Positions 1-10,440 of a DNA stretch of 64,000 bases are shown here, piece after piece; position 1 is the stretch's first letter, and each line of letters opens with the position of its first letter. Made by a program: the position numbers and the translations under genes. The stretch covers positions 848,501 to 912,500 of the forward strand of contig JAWNZC010000229.1 of the NCBI GenBank assembly GCA_035771165.1. The letters run 5' to 3'. Under the pieces are notes generated by a model. The model had not been told where the DNA came from. It was given only the letters and a program-made list of their open reading frames with translations, and made no database searches. Origin of the DNA: Paragorgia papillata. Taxonomy: Eukaryota; Cnidaria; Anthozoa; Scleralcyonacea; Coralliidae.

Positions 1-10
1 TTGAAGTAGT

Positions 11-223
11 TTATTTTGATGTTTGACTTTCTGAATTCGTGTCAAGCACTAAAAACACTAGAGCTATTTCGACAAAGATTATTGACCGTAGCGACTGCTC
101 TATCAGTTTCTCCGTGTTATCGTGTATTGGATCGATATATTCACGACACAGTTTGTCACTTAAGATTTTGATATGGTCACCTTGAATTTTCAAATGTTTA
201 AATGTCTTTGTAAACCACTTCAT
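11..223 (-). CDS. Small antisense ORF, array copy 1 (unknown function)
   Basis: Seventy codons from ATG (MKWFTKTFKHLK...) to a TAA that overlaps an AATAAA-like string. The middle is charged and the C-terminal third is hydrophobic (IIFVEIALVFLVL, possibly one membrane segment). It faces away from the GPCR gene of its unit. I recognise no family. It may be a terminal exon or non-coding; its only support is preservation in three units. Confidence 0.25.
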   Translation of the reverse strand: MKWFTKTFKHLKIQGDHIKILSDKLCREYIDPIHDNTEKLIEQSLRSIIFVEIALVFLVLDTNSESQTSK

Positions 224-767
224 TATATAGATGCGAGTGTTTTACTTGAAAATATCCGGTGACATATATTTTCCATATCCTCACTAGTAAAAATTTGAGG
301 CCAGAAACTTCTATGTATTGGTTAAAATTAAAATATGGACATTTCCGAAACGAGTTTTAATTAATAAAAATGCCATTTCTTCCGAGTAATTAAGAACTAT
401 CTATAAATAATCATCATTTTTCAAAGCCGTAATCTAACTTCATAAACATGCATCTTGTGATTAATTTAAGCAAAAAGAGTTTGTAATATAAAAAAGTATA
501 AAGTTAACTTGGTGTGGGTCAAGGTTGAAGTAATTGAGAAATTCATATTAGTGATTCTAAAAATTGAAAACTAGTCAGAAACGCGTTATTTTAGAAGAAC
601 CAAAATTTTCTGACATAAATAAAAGAACATCTTCATAACACATGAATGTACATTGTATGTGTAAATGTGTATGCACATGTTAATTTATAAGTATATTAAA
701 CGTTCACCGACAAATGTCATTCGTGCGCACTGCATGCATGCAGCTGGGAGAAGCTTGAAAGCTATAA

Positions 768-1785
768 TTGCATGCGAACGCAGTTTATATGCTTCATTCA
801 GCGACATCATTTGCTAGTTGCAACTGTAGGACAATGATCATGAATCGATCCATGCCAAGTAATTCATCCAATGGTCAACACCATGGTATGGAAATTTATT
901 TTATACTTGGTTGCGCGTTTCAAATCCCGATAGGCTTGGTTGGAATGGTTGCAAATCTTCTTCTGCTAATCGCACACATGAAAGATCCTCTAAAAACATT
1001 CAAGACTTCCTCGTCACTATTCATAATAAACATTGCAGCTATCGATCTGACGGTCTCGTCTGTGTATTTCATCATTTCACTTCAGTTTTTAGCAAGTTCT
1101 AGCTATTCTGATTATAACTCGAATCAACATAAAGACATCAACAGAACAATTGCCTGGAAAGGATTAATAAACGTGTCTTTCTCTTCCTTATTGAGTTTAT
1201 CGATTGAACGTTTTTGTTCTGTGGTTTTTCCTCTATGGCATCGTGTGCGAATTACAACTCGAGTTTGTCGTTATTGGCTGGGTGCAGTATGGCTCGTTGG
1301 TTTTATTCATGTAACGTTCTCCATAATATTCACCCCACAATTCAATATAAGTCATAAAGGAAGTGGGATATTTCAGTTATTTGAAGTTGCGTATCTAATG
1401 TTAACTTTCATATGTACACTGCTTTTTTACCTTGGGACGTATTTCTCACTGAAAAACCAAAGAAAAAAACTGCTTGCCAGACAAGACATCAGCGAGACAA
1501 ATTTAAGGACAATGAAGATCCGAATAAAGAACGAAAGAAATTTTCTATTCACGATACTAATTGTTTGTTTAATTCTAGCTATTTATTAGTTTACTACCAT
1601 TGATTGCAGTTACTGTTGTTCTTATTTTTTATCCACATGCTAGCAAAAATGTTGCTTTTACTTGGAGGTTTTTGGCAATGTCACTTATTTTTTTAAGCAT
1701 TAATTTTGCTATTACGCCGTTTATTTATCTTTGGCGTTTGCCAAAATATAGAAAAACCTTTAAAAAACTTTATTGCAATTTTTAG
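768..1785 (+). pseudogene. Class A GPCR, copy 1, frameshifted in TM6
   Basis: Matches the intact copies at 4940 and 9063 through TM1-TM5. At about 1578-1590 a 4-bp insertion (ctatttattag versus ctattag) creates a stop after 273 codons, in TM6. The rest of TM6, TM7 and the tail continue in another frame from about 1600 to 1785. The truncated product would lack TM7. Other changes against copy 2 include T103I, F108L, C113Y and G173A. The downstream segment carries TPFIY in place of NPxxY. An allele, a recent pseudogene or an assembly error are all possible; the flanks and poly(A) signal are intact. Confidence 0.85.
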
Positions 1786-1865
1786 TGTAAAAGTGTAAGT
1801 CCCAGACCACTCACCAGGATGATGATGAAAATGTAATATCTTGTACAATGTAAACAATGGAAGAA

Positions 1866-1871
1866 AATAAA
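1866..1871 (+). promoter_or_regulatory. Poly(A) signal, GPCR copy 1
   Basis: AATAAA about 80 bp after the stop codon; conserved in position in copies 2 (6034-6039) and 3 (10161-10166). Confidence 0.6.
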
Positions 1872-2600
1872 CCTGATATTTAAAATTGTAATATGAAAAA
1901 TGTCATTCCTTGCAGCTATTTTTATATTAAAAATTTGAATCATTAATCAGAGCGAGAGCCGAAAGACTTTTTTAATATAAATATAAAATAGCGAGAGCCG
2001 AAAGACTTTTTTAATATAAATATAAAATATAATAAATGGTCGTGCAAATTAATATAGTTTTAGTTATTTCTTAGACTCATCAACCGCGCAGTCGGGATTA
2101 CCAAAGTTGAGAGCAGCCATCAAGTAGCCGAACATAAAACGAGTTGCAAAGCATAAAAACAAGCTTCTTGAAATATGAATAGAAAAACGTAAAGCGTGTG
2201 TATGTCTTGACTCAAATCAGTCACCATTTATTTAAGGCAAACTTCGGTAACACGAGGAAACAAAAACAGCACGCCTCCAAATTTTATGACTTGTACTATT
2301 TGGCAAGAGTTTACGAAAACCTATACTCCACATAATATAAAGAAAAGAGATCTTTTCTTTAGAGAAACTTCGTTACCAATAACTTTTGGCTTCAGTTAAT
2401 TTTTCTTACTCAACCCATTCTCGTCCCCAGATTCCTACTCACCCTTTTTAGCGCGTCCATCATTCTAGTTCCCATTGCCTTCAGCATGCAGCGTGAAGTG
2501 CTCGGTCGGTCGAGGTTAAAAGGGATGACTCAAAAGGACCCGTCCAGTCCTTTTAGACGGCTGGCCAACCTCGATAAAAGTGTCTCAAAACATCGATCGT

Positions 2601-3588
2601 TGATGGCATTTTTTGTTACAAGCATGCAGGTAACCATGCCAGATAGCATCGGATAGTGTATATTTTGAAGGTGAGGGCGGTTACCAGCCGTAATTTTAAA
2701 TTAATATGTTTTTAAAAGGCACACTGGGATGAATGGGATTTATATGGAGTGATGCAAACTATACGTAGGTGTTTTATTTTGAAAGACTCGCTTCAGAGCG
2801 TTATCCAATCAGCGTACCTCCAGTTCTGGTTAAACCTAATTCGCATAACTCACAATCATAAACAAACAAGAAATATGGCGTGAATACACCTAAATATAGC
2901 ACTTCGAAGAAAAGCCACAACACAACGTAAGCTTGCCGAGAATCAGAAATTTATTTGATCTGGTAGATACAAAGAAGTCTCATATTCGTAAATTACTTCG
3001 TTTTATTTTGGTAATTTGCCGATACCGCCATGTACGTAATGTTAAAGCTGAGATTTTGTACTACAGTACGGTGTTGCCCGGATATCTTCAGAAATTTAAC
3101 TTACCGGATCAACAGTGCTATCTTGCGAAACACGGATGGCAACCGGCCTAGTCATCTTGATTAAGGTCTAAGCTACATTTCTATGGTGGTTACCTGTTTG
3201 TAACAAAAAGTTACCTGCTTGTTATGGCTGTTCTTCGAAGTGTTATATGAAGTGTTATAACAAAGAAGAAACATGGCGCAAATTTATCTGTAGGTAAATT
3301 TGCGCCATGTTTCTTCTTTGTTTATGATTGTGAGTTATGCGAATTAGAATAATCAGAACTTCAGGCACGCTGATTGGATAGCATTCTGAATTTAGCCAAT
3401 CCAAATAAAACACAAACGTATTAGGCAGCACTTTACAGATATCCCATTCATCACATTATGCTTTTAAAAAATTACGAATTTTAGAATATAAATCAATAAT
3501 TATGACTGGTAACCCCCCTTACCTTCAAAATCTACACTATCCGATATGATTTTTCATAGTTACCTTCTTGTAACAAAAAATGCCATCA
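2601..3588. mobile_element. Foldback-type element with ~300-bp inverted arms (unit 1)
   Basis: The ends tgatggcattttttgttac and its reverse complement bound a 988-bp segment. The arms (about 2601-2900 and 3225-3588) match imperfectly in inverted orientation, including a stretch containing ttatgattgtgagttatgcg. Near the centre, 3259-3322 is a near-perfect hairpin (aacaaagaagaaacatggcg and complement). Short ORFs inside look incidental. It is a non-autonomous foldback or long-TIR DNA transposon. No clear target duplication was seen. Confidence 0.75.
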
Positions 3589-4182
3589 AAAGTAATATTT
3601 TGAAGCCTTGGCCAGTCGTCTATTTCGCGGCTTTTCCAAAATATGTCGTCAAATTAGTTTTTTCCAAATTTCTCGTCAAGCTTCAACGTTCTTAAGATTT
3701 TAGCAACCTTTCTGATACCCTAACCACAACAAAAACCTTAACTCTAATCAGAAATCTGGTTTACCCCCTAGCTTTTTGGAAAAAAAATATTTGACGACTT
3801 GTTTTGGAAAAGTCGCGAAAGGAGTGGACGAGTACCTTTGAATAATCTGTGGGGGACCTCTGTAAAATTGAGGGCTGTAATTGGTCGGAAGCAACCTTCC
3901 AAACATACCAATGGTTCTGTCCGCTGGAGAGATTCGTTAAATGCTTTATAGAAGAAAAAAAACTGTTTCAAGATTTCTTTCAAAATTACGGTCTTGAAAA
4001 TTTAGAAACGACACAACAAGACGGAGAGCTGGCTTACTAGCGGGCAGGGGCGGGATCTATATAGTTCAACGCAATAAAAAGAACATAGTATTTAGTTCTA
4101 AAGATTCACACCCCACCCCCCTAATAAGTCGAAGAGGTGTTGAGTATTGCATCATCGAATGAGTTTGCAAGATTGAAGTAGT

Positions 4183-4395
4183 TTATTTTGATGTTTGACT
4201 TTCTGAATTCGTGTCAAGCACTAAAAACACTAGAGCTATTTCGACAAAGATTATTGACCGTAGCGACTGCTCTATCAGTTTCTCCGTGTTATCGTGTATT
4301 GGATCGATATATTCACGACACAGTTTGTCACTTAAGATTTTGATATGGTCACCTTGAATTTTCAAATGTTTAAATGTCTTTGTAAACCACTTCAT
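4183..4395 (-). CDS. Small antisense ORF, array copy 2 (unknown function)
   Basis: Predicted protein identical to the copy in unit 1. The start ATG and the stop overlapping AATAAA are kept. No homologue is recognised, and high identity across the whole unit means conservation alone does not prove coding. Confidence 0.25.
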   Translation of the reverse strand: MKWFTKTFKHLKIQGDHIKILSDKLCREYIDPIHDNTEKLIEQSLRSIIFVEIALVFLVLDTNSESQTSK

Positions 4396-4939
4396 TATAT
4401 AGGTACGAGTGTTTTACTTGAAAATATCCAGTGACATATATTTTCCATATCCTCACTAGTAAAAATTTGAGGCCAGAAACTTCTATGTATTGGTTAAAAT
4501 TAAAATATGGACATTTCCGAAACGAGTTTTAATTAATAAAAATGCCATTTCTTCCGAGTAATTAAGAACTATCTATAAATAATCATCATTTTTCAAAGCC
4601 GTAATCTAACTTCATAAACATGCATCTTGTGATTAATTTAAGCAAAAAGAGTTTGTAATATAAAAAAGTATAAAGTTAACTTGGTGTGGGTCAAGGTTGA
4701 CGTAATTGAGAAATTCATATTAGTGATTCTAAAAATTGAAAACTAGTCAGAAACGCGTTATTTTAGAAGAACCAAAATTTTCTGACATAAATAAAAGAAC
4801 ATCTTCATAACACATGAATGTACATTGTATGTGTAAATGTGTATGCACATGTTAATTTATAAGTATATTAAACGTTCACCGACAAATGTCATTCGTGCGC
4901 ACTGCATGCATGCAGCTGGGAGAAGCTTGAAAGCTATAA

Positions 4940-5953
4940 TTGCATGCGAACGCAGTTTATATGCTTCATTCAGCGACATCATTTGCTAGTTGCAACTGTA
5001 GAACAATGATCATGAATCGATCCATGCCAAGTAATTCGTCCAATGGTCAACACCATGGTATGGAAATTTATTTTATACTTGGTTGCGCGTTTCAAATCCC
5101 GATAGGCTTGGTTGGAATGGTTGCAAATCTTCTTCTGCTAATCGCACACATGAAAGATCCTCTAAAAACATTCAAGACTTCCTCGTCACTATTCATAATA
5201 AACATTGCAGCTATCGATCTGACGGTCTCGTCTGTGTATTTCATCACTTCACTTCAGTTTTTTGCAAGTTCTAGCTGTTCTGATTATAACTCGAATCAAC
5301 ATAAAGACATCAACAGAACAATTGCCTGGAAAGGATTAATAAACGTGTCTTTCTCTTCCTTATTGAGTTTATCGATTGAACGTTTTTGTTCTGTGGTTTT
5401 TCCTCTATGGCATCGTGTGCGAATTACAACTCGAGTTTGTCGTTATTGGCTGGGTGGAGTATGGCTCGTTGGTTTTATTCATGTAACGTTCTCCATAATA
5501 TTCACCCCACAATTCAATATAAGTCATAAAGGAAGTGGGATATTTCAGTTATTTGAAGTTGCGTATCTAATGTTAACTTTCATATGTACACTGCTTTTTT
5601 ACCTTGGGACGTATTTCTCACTGAAAAACCAAAGAAAAAAACTGCTTGCCAGACAAGACATCAGCGAGACAAATTTAAGGACAATGAAGATCCGAATAAA
5701 GAACGAAAGAAATTTTCTATTCACGATACTAATTGTTTGTTTAATTCTAGCTATTAGTTTACTACCATCGATTGCAATTACTGTTGTTCTTATTTTTTAT
5801 CCACATGCTAGCAAAAATGTTGCTTTTACTTGGAGGTTTTTGTCAATGTCACTTATTTTTTTAAGCATTAATTTTGCTATTACGCCGTTTATTTATCTTT
5901 GGCGTTTGCCAAAATATAGAAAAACCTTTAAAAAACTTTATTGCAATTTTTAG
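4940..5953 (+). CDS. Class A (rhodopsin-like) GPCR, copy 2
   Basis: Intronless gene, 337 codons, predicted seven-helix plasma-membrane receptor; ligand unknown. Helices: TM1 about 45-69 (N63 in GMVANLLL), TM2 82-108 (D93 in NIAAIDL), TM3 130-152 ending ERF (DRY position, 147-149), TM4 170-189, TM5 204-227, TM6 259-287 with P276, TM7 298-320, then a short basic tail (LPKYRKTFKK). N-glycosylation sequons lie at N26, N32, N125 and N193. The usual TM3-ECL2 disulphide is not evident: the only cysteine near that region is C113 in ECL1, and ECL2 has none. The NPxxY motif reads TPFIY (T315). The start may be the first ATG or the inner MIMNRS at about residue 23. AATAAA follows at 6034. Subfamily not assigned. 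Confidence 0.9.
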   Translation: MHANAVYMLHSATSFASCNCRTMIMNRSMPSNSSNGQHHGMEIYFILGCAFQIPIGLVGMVANLLLLIAHMKDPLKTFKTSSSLFIINIAAIDLTVSSVYFITSLQFFASSSCSDYNSNQHKDINRTIAWKGLINVSFSSLLSLSIERFCSVVFPLWHRVRITTRVCRYWLGGVWLVGFIHVTFSIIFTPQFNISHKGSGIFQLFEVAYLMLTFICTLLFYLGTYFSLKNQRKKLLARQDISETNLRTMKIRIKNERNFLFTILIVCLILAISLLPSIAITVVLIFYPHASKNVAFTWRFLSMSLIFLSINFAITPFIYLWRLPKYRKTFKKLYCNF

Positions 5954-6033
5954 TGTAAAAGTGTAAGTCCCAGACCACTCGCCACGATGATGACGAAAAT
6001 GTAATATCTTGTACAATGTAAACAATGGAAGAA

Positions 6034-6039
6034 AATAAA
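6034..6039 (+). promoter_or_regulatory. Poly(A) signal, GPCR copy 2
   Basis: AATAAA about 80 bp downstream of the TAG stop of the intact receptor. Confidence 0.6.
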
Positions 6040-6729
6040 CCTGATATTTAAAATTTTAATATGAAAAATGTCATTCCTTGCAGCTATTTTTATATTAAAA
6101 ATTTGAATCATAAATCAGAGCGAGAGCCGAAAGACTTTTTTAATATAAATATAAAATATAATAAATGGTCGTGCAAATTAATATAGTTTTAGTTATTTCT
6201 TAGACTCATCAACCGCGCAGTCGGGATTACCAAAGTTGAGAGCAGCCATCAAGTAGCCGAACATAAAACGAGTTGTAAAGCATAAAAACAAGCTTCTTGA
6301 AATATGAATAGAAAAACGTAAAGCGTGTGTATGTCTTGACTCAAATCAGTCACCATTTATTTAAGGCAAACTTCGGTAACACGAGGAAAGAAAAACAGCA
6401 CGCCTCCAAATTTTATGACTTGTACTATTTGGCAAGAGTTTACGAAAACCTATACTCCACATAATATAAAGAAAAGAGATCTTTTCTTTAGAGAAACTTC
6501 GTTACCAATAACTTTTAGCTTCAGTTAATTTTTCTTACTCAACCCATTCTCGTCCCCAGATTCCTACTCACCCTTTTTAGCGCGTCCATCATTCTAGTTC
6601 CCATTGTCTTCAGCATGCAGCGTGAAGTGCTCGGTCGGTCGAGGTTAAAAGGGATGACTCAAAAGGACCCGTCCAGTCCTTTTAGACGGCTGGCCAACCT
6701 CGATAAAAGTGTCTCAAAACATCGATCGT

Positions 6730-7710
6730 TGATGGCATTTTTTGTTACAAGCAGGTAACCATGCCAGATAGCATCGGATAGTGTATATTTTGAAGGTGAG
6801 GGCGGTTACCAGCCGTAATTTTAAATTAATATGTTTTTAAAAGGCACACTGGGATGAATGGGATTTATATGGAGTGATGCAAACTATACCTAGGTGTTTT
6901 ATTTTGAAAGACTCGCTTCAGAGCGTTATCCAATCAGCGTACCTCCAGTTCTGGTTAACCTAATTCGCATAACTCACAATCATAAACAAACAAGAAATAT
7001 GGCGTGAATACACCTAAATATAGCACTTCGAAGAAAAGCCACAACAACGTAAGCTTACCGAGAATCAGAAATTTATTTGATCTGGTAGATACAAAGAAGT
7101 CTCATATTCGTAAATTACTTCGTTTTATTTTGGTAATTTGCCGATACCGCCATGTACGTAATGTTAAAGCTGAGATTTTGTACTACAGTACGGTGTTGCC
7201 CGGATATCTTCAGAAATTTAACTTACCGGATCAACAGTGCTATCTTGCGATACACGGATGGCAACCGGCCAAGTCATCTTGATTAAGGTCTAAGCTACAT
7301 TTCTATGGTGGTTACCTGTTTGTAACAAAAAGTTACCTGCTTGTTATGGCTGTTCTTCGAAGTGTTATATGAAGTGTTATAACAAAGAAGAAACATGGCG
7401 CAAATTTATCTGTAGGTAAATTTGCGCCATGTTTCTTCTTTGTTTATGATTGTGAGTTATGCGAATTAGAATAATCAGAACTTCAGGCACGCTGATTGGA
7501 TAGCATTCTGAATTTAGCCAATCCAAATAAAACACAAACGTATCAGGCAGCACTTTACAGATATCCCATTCATCACATTGTGCTTTTAAAAAATTACGAA
7601 TTTTAGAATATAAATCAATAATTATGACTGGTAACCCCCCTTACCTTCAAAATCTACACTATCCGATATGATTTTTCATAATTACCTTCTTGTAACAAAA
7701 AATGCCATCA
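6730..7710. mobile_element. Foldback-type element (unit 2 copy)
   Basis: Same element as at 2601, duplicated together with the unit, with the central hairpin at 7380-7443. The same site in both units shows that the insertion preceded the array duplication. Confidence 0.75.
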
Positions 7711-8304
7711 AAAGTAATATTTTGAAGCCTTGGCCAGTCGTCTATTTCGCGGCTTTTCCAAAATATGTCGTCAAATTAGTTTTTTCCAAATTTCTCGTCA
7801 AGCTTCAACGGTCTTAAGATTTTAGCAACCTTTCTGATACCCTAACCACAACAAAAACCTTAACTCTAATCAGAAATCTGGTTTACCCCCTAGCTTTTTG
7901 GAAAAAAAATATTTGACGACTTGTTTTGGAAAAGTCGCGAAAGGAGTGGACGAGTACCTTTGAATAATCTGTGGGGGACCTCTGTAAAATTGAGGGCTGT
8001 AATTGGTCGGAAGCAACCTTCCAAACATACCAATGGTTCTGTCCGCTGGAGAGATTCGTTAAATGCTTTATAGAAGAAAAAAAACTGTTTCAAGATTTCT
8101 TTCAAAATTACGGTCTTGAAAATTTAGAAACGACACAACAAGACGGAGAGCTGGCTTACTAGCGGGCAGGGGCAGGATCTATATAGTTCAACGCAATAAA
8201 AAGAACATAGTATTTAGTTCTAAAGATTCACACCCCACCCCCCTAATAAGTCGAAGAGGTGTTGAGTATTGCATCATCGAATGAGTTTGCAAGATTGAAG
8301 TAGT

Positions 8305-8517
8305 TTATTTTGATGTTTGACTTTCTGAATTCGTGTCAAGCACTAAAAACACTAGAGCTATTTCGACAAAGATTATTGACCGTAGCGACTGCTCTATCAG
8401 TTTCTCCGTGTTATCGTGTATTTGATCGATATATTCACGACACAGTTTGTCACTTAAGATTTTGATATGGTCACCTTGAATTTTCAAATGTTTAAATGTC
8501 TTTGTAAACCACTTCAT
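8305..8517 (-). CDS. Small antisense ORF, array copy 3 (unknown function)
   Basis: Same 70-codon ORF with one visible replacement (YIDP to YIDQ). The frame stays open. In the remnant fourth unit the same ORF is split by an insertion at 10584-10804. Confidence 0.25.
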   Translation of the reverse strand: MKWFTKTFKHLKIQGDHIKILSDKLCREYIDQIHDNTEKLIEQSLRSIIFVEIALVFLVLDTNSESQTSK

Positions 8518-9062
8518 TATATAGGTACGAGTGTTTTACTTGAAAATATCCAGTGACATATATTTTCCATATCCTCACTAGTAAAAATTTGAGGCCAGAA
8601 ACTTCTATGTATTGGTTAAAATTAAAATATGGACATTTCCGAAACGAGTTTTTAATTAATAAAAATGCCATTTCTTCCGAGTAATTAAGAACTATCTATA
8701 AATAATCATCATTTTTCAAAGCCGTAATCTAACTTCATAAACATGCATCTTGTGATTAATTTAAGCAAAAAGAGTTTGTAATATAAAAAAGTATAAAGTT
8801 AACTTGGTGTGGGTCAAGGTTGACGTAATTGAGAAATTCATATTAGTGATTCTAAAAATTGAAAACTAGTCAGAAACGCGTTATTTTAGAAGAACCAAAA
8901 TTTTCTGACATAAATAAAAGAACATCTTCATAACACATGAACGTACATTGTATGTGTAAATGTGTATGCACATGTTAATTTATAAGTATATTAAACGTTC
9001 ACCGACAAATGTCATTCGTGCGCACTGCATGCATGCAGCTGGGAGAAGCTTGAAAGCTATAA

Positions 9063-10076
9063 TTGCATGCGAACGCAGTTTATATGCTTCATTCAGCGAC
9101 ATCATTTGCTAGTTGCAACTGTAGAACAATGATCATGAATCGATCCACGCCAAGTAATTCATCCAATGGTCAACACCATGGTATGGAAATTTATTTTATA
9201 CTTGGTTGCGCGTTTCAAATCCCGATAGGCTTGGTTGGAATGGTTGCAAATCTTCTTCTGCTAATCGCACACATGAAAGATCCTCTAAAAACGTTCAAGA
9301 CTTCCTCGTCACTATTCATAATAAACATTGCAGCTATCGATCTGACGGTCTCGTCTGTGTATTTCATCACTTCACTTCAGTTTTTTGCAAGTTCTAGCTG
9401 TTCTGATTATAACTCGAATCAACATAAAGACATCAACAGAACAATTGCCTGGAAAGGATTAATAAACGTGTCTTTATCTTCCTTATTGAGTTTATCGATT
9501 GAACGTTTTTGTTCTGTGGTTTTTCCTCTATGGCATCGTGTGCGAATTACAACTCGTGTTTGTCGTTATTGGCTGGGTGGAGTATGGCTCGTTGGTTTTA
9601 TTCATGTAACGTTCTCCATAATATTCACCCCACAATTCAATATAAGTCATAAAGGAAGTGGGGCATTTCAGTTATTTGAATTTGCGTATCTAATGTTAAC
9701 TTTCATATGTACACTGCTTTTTTACCTTGGGACGTATTTCTCACTGAAAAACCAAAGAAAAAAACTGCTTGCCAGACAAGACATCAGCGAGACAAATTTA
9801 AGGACAATGAAGATCCGAATAAAGAACGAAAGAAATTTTCTATTTACGATATTAATTGTTTGTTTAATTCTAGCTATTAGTTTACTACCATTGATTGCAG
9901 TTACTGTTGTTCTTATTTTTTATCCACATGCTAGCAAAAATGTTGTTTTTACTTGGAGGTTTGTGGCAATGTCACTTATTTTTTTAAGCATTAATTTTGC
10001 TATTAATCCGTTTATTTATCTTTGGCGTTTGCCAAAATATAGAAAAACCTTCAAAAAACTTTATTGCAATTTTTAG
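9063..10076 (+). CDS. Class A (rhodopsin-like) GPCR, copy 3
   Basis: Intact 337-codon paralogue of the copy at 4940. I count ten replacements against it: M29T, F138L, I201A, V207F, S277L, I280V, A295V, L301V, S302A and T315N. T315N restores a canonical NPxxY motif (NPFIY), so this copy is the most conventional receptor of the three. ERF at the DRY position, D93 in TM2 and N63 in TM1 are kept. Six of the ten changes lie in TM6-TM7, which could alter coupling or ligand response. AATAAA follows at 10161. The unit downstream is truncated, so distal 3' control may differ from copies 1 and 2. Confidence 0.9.
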   Translation: MHANAVYMLHSATSFASCNCRTMIMNRSTPSNSSNGQHHGMEIYFILGCAFQIPIGLVGMVANLLLLIAHMKDPLKTFKTSSSLFIINIAAIDLTVSSVYFITSLQFFASSSCSDYNSNQHKDINRTIAWKGLINVSLSSLLSLSIERFCSVVFPLWHRVRITTRVCRYWLGGVWLVGFIHVTFSIIFTPQFNISHKGSGAFQLFEFAYLMLTFICTLLFYLGTYFSLKNQRKKLLARQDISETNLRTMKIRIKNERNFLFTILIVCLILAISLLPLIAVTVVLIFYPHASKNVVFTWRFVAMSLIFLSINFAINPFIYLWRLPKYRKTFKKLYCNF

Positions 10077-10160
10077 TGTAAAAGTATAAGTCCCATATAT
10101 ATATATACGATGATGATGAAAATCTAATATCTTGTACATGCAATGTAAACAGTGGAAGAT

Positions 10161-10166
10161 AATAAA
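10161..10166 (+). promoter_or_regulatory. Poly(A) signal, GPCR copy 3
   Basis: AATAAA about 85 bp downstream of the TAG stop, kept although the flanking 3' sequence has diverged. Confidence 0.6.
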
Positions 10167-10440
10167 CTTGATATTTCAAGTTTGAATATAAAAAATGTCA
10201 TTCCTTGCAGTTATTTTTCAATTATAAAGTTGAATCATCAATCAGAACGAGAGCCGAAAGACTTTTTTAATATAAATATGAAATACAATGAATGGTCGGG
10301 CAAATTAATATAGTTTTAGTTATTTCTTAGTCTCAACAGCGGAGCTGGGATTGAGGGATTCCAAAACTTGAGAGCAGCTCATGAAGTAGCCCAACATGAC
10401 ACGGGTTGTAAAGCAAAAAACAAGCTTCTTGGATTATGAA

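Larger units (their letters stand above)
1..4172 (+). repeat. Tandem unit 1 of GPCR array (window starts inside it)
   Basis: The first base of the window corresponds to base 4173, so this is one period of a tandem array. The unit holds an antisense 70-codon ORF, about 540 bp of AT-rich 5' flank, the GPCR gene, a poly(A) signal, a foldback element and a short GC-rich spacer. It is about 50 bp longer than unit 2, mainly because a segment containing gagccgaaagac near 1951-2030 is duplicated in tandem. The rest matches unit 2 almost base for base. Confidence 0.93.
4173..8294 (+). repeat. Tandem unit 2 of GPCR array
   Basis: Complete 4.12-kb unit with the same order of parts as unit 1: antisense ORF, intact GPCR gene, poly(A) signal, foldback element. 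Differences from units 1 and 3 are scattered single-base changes and small indels, which suggests recent duplication or ongoing gene conversion. Confidence 0.93.
8295..10440 (+). repeat. Tandem unit 3, truncated
   Basis: Begins like units 1 and 2 and carries an intact GPCR gene. After the gene the similarity becomes weaker (an ATATAT run near 10096), and near 10440 the sequence jumps to the end of the unit. About 1.8 kb that holds the foldback element in units 1 and 2 is missing. Confidence 0.85.

Noticed and set aside
2933..3151. 72-codon ORF in the array (and its copy at 7004-7282)
   Set aside because: It lies between the arms of the foldback element, differs in start between units by indels, and shows no family.
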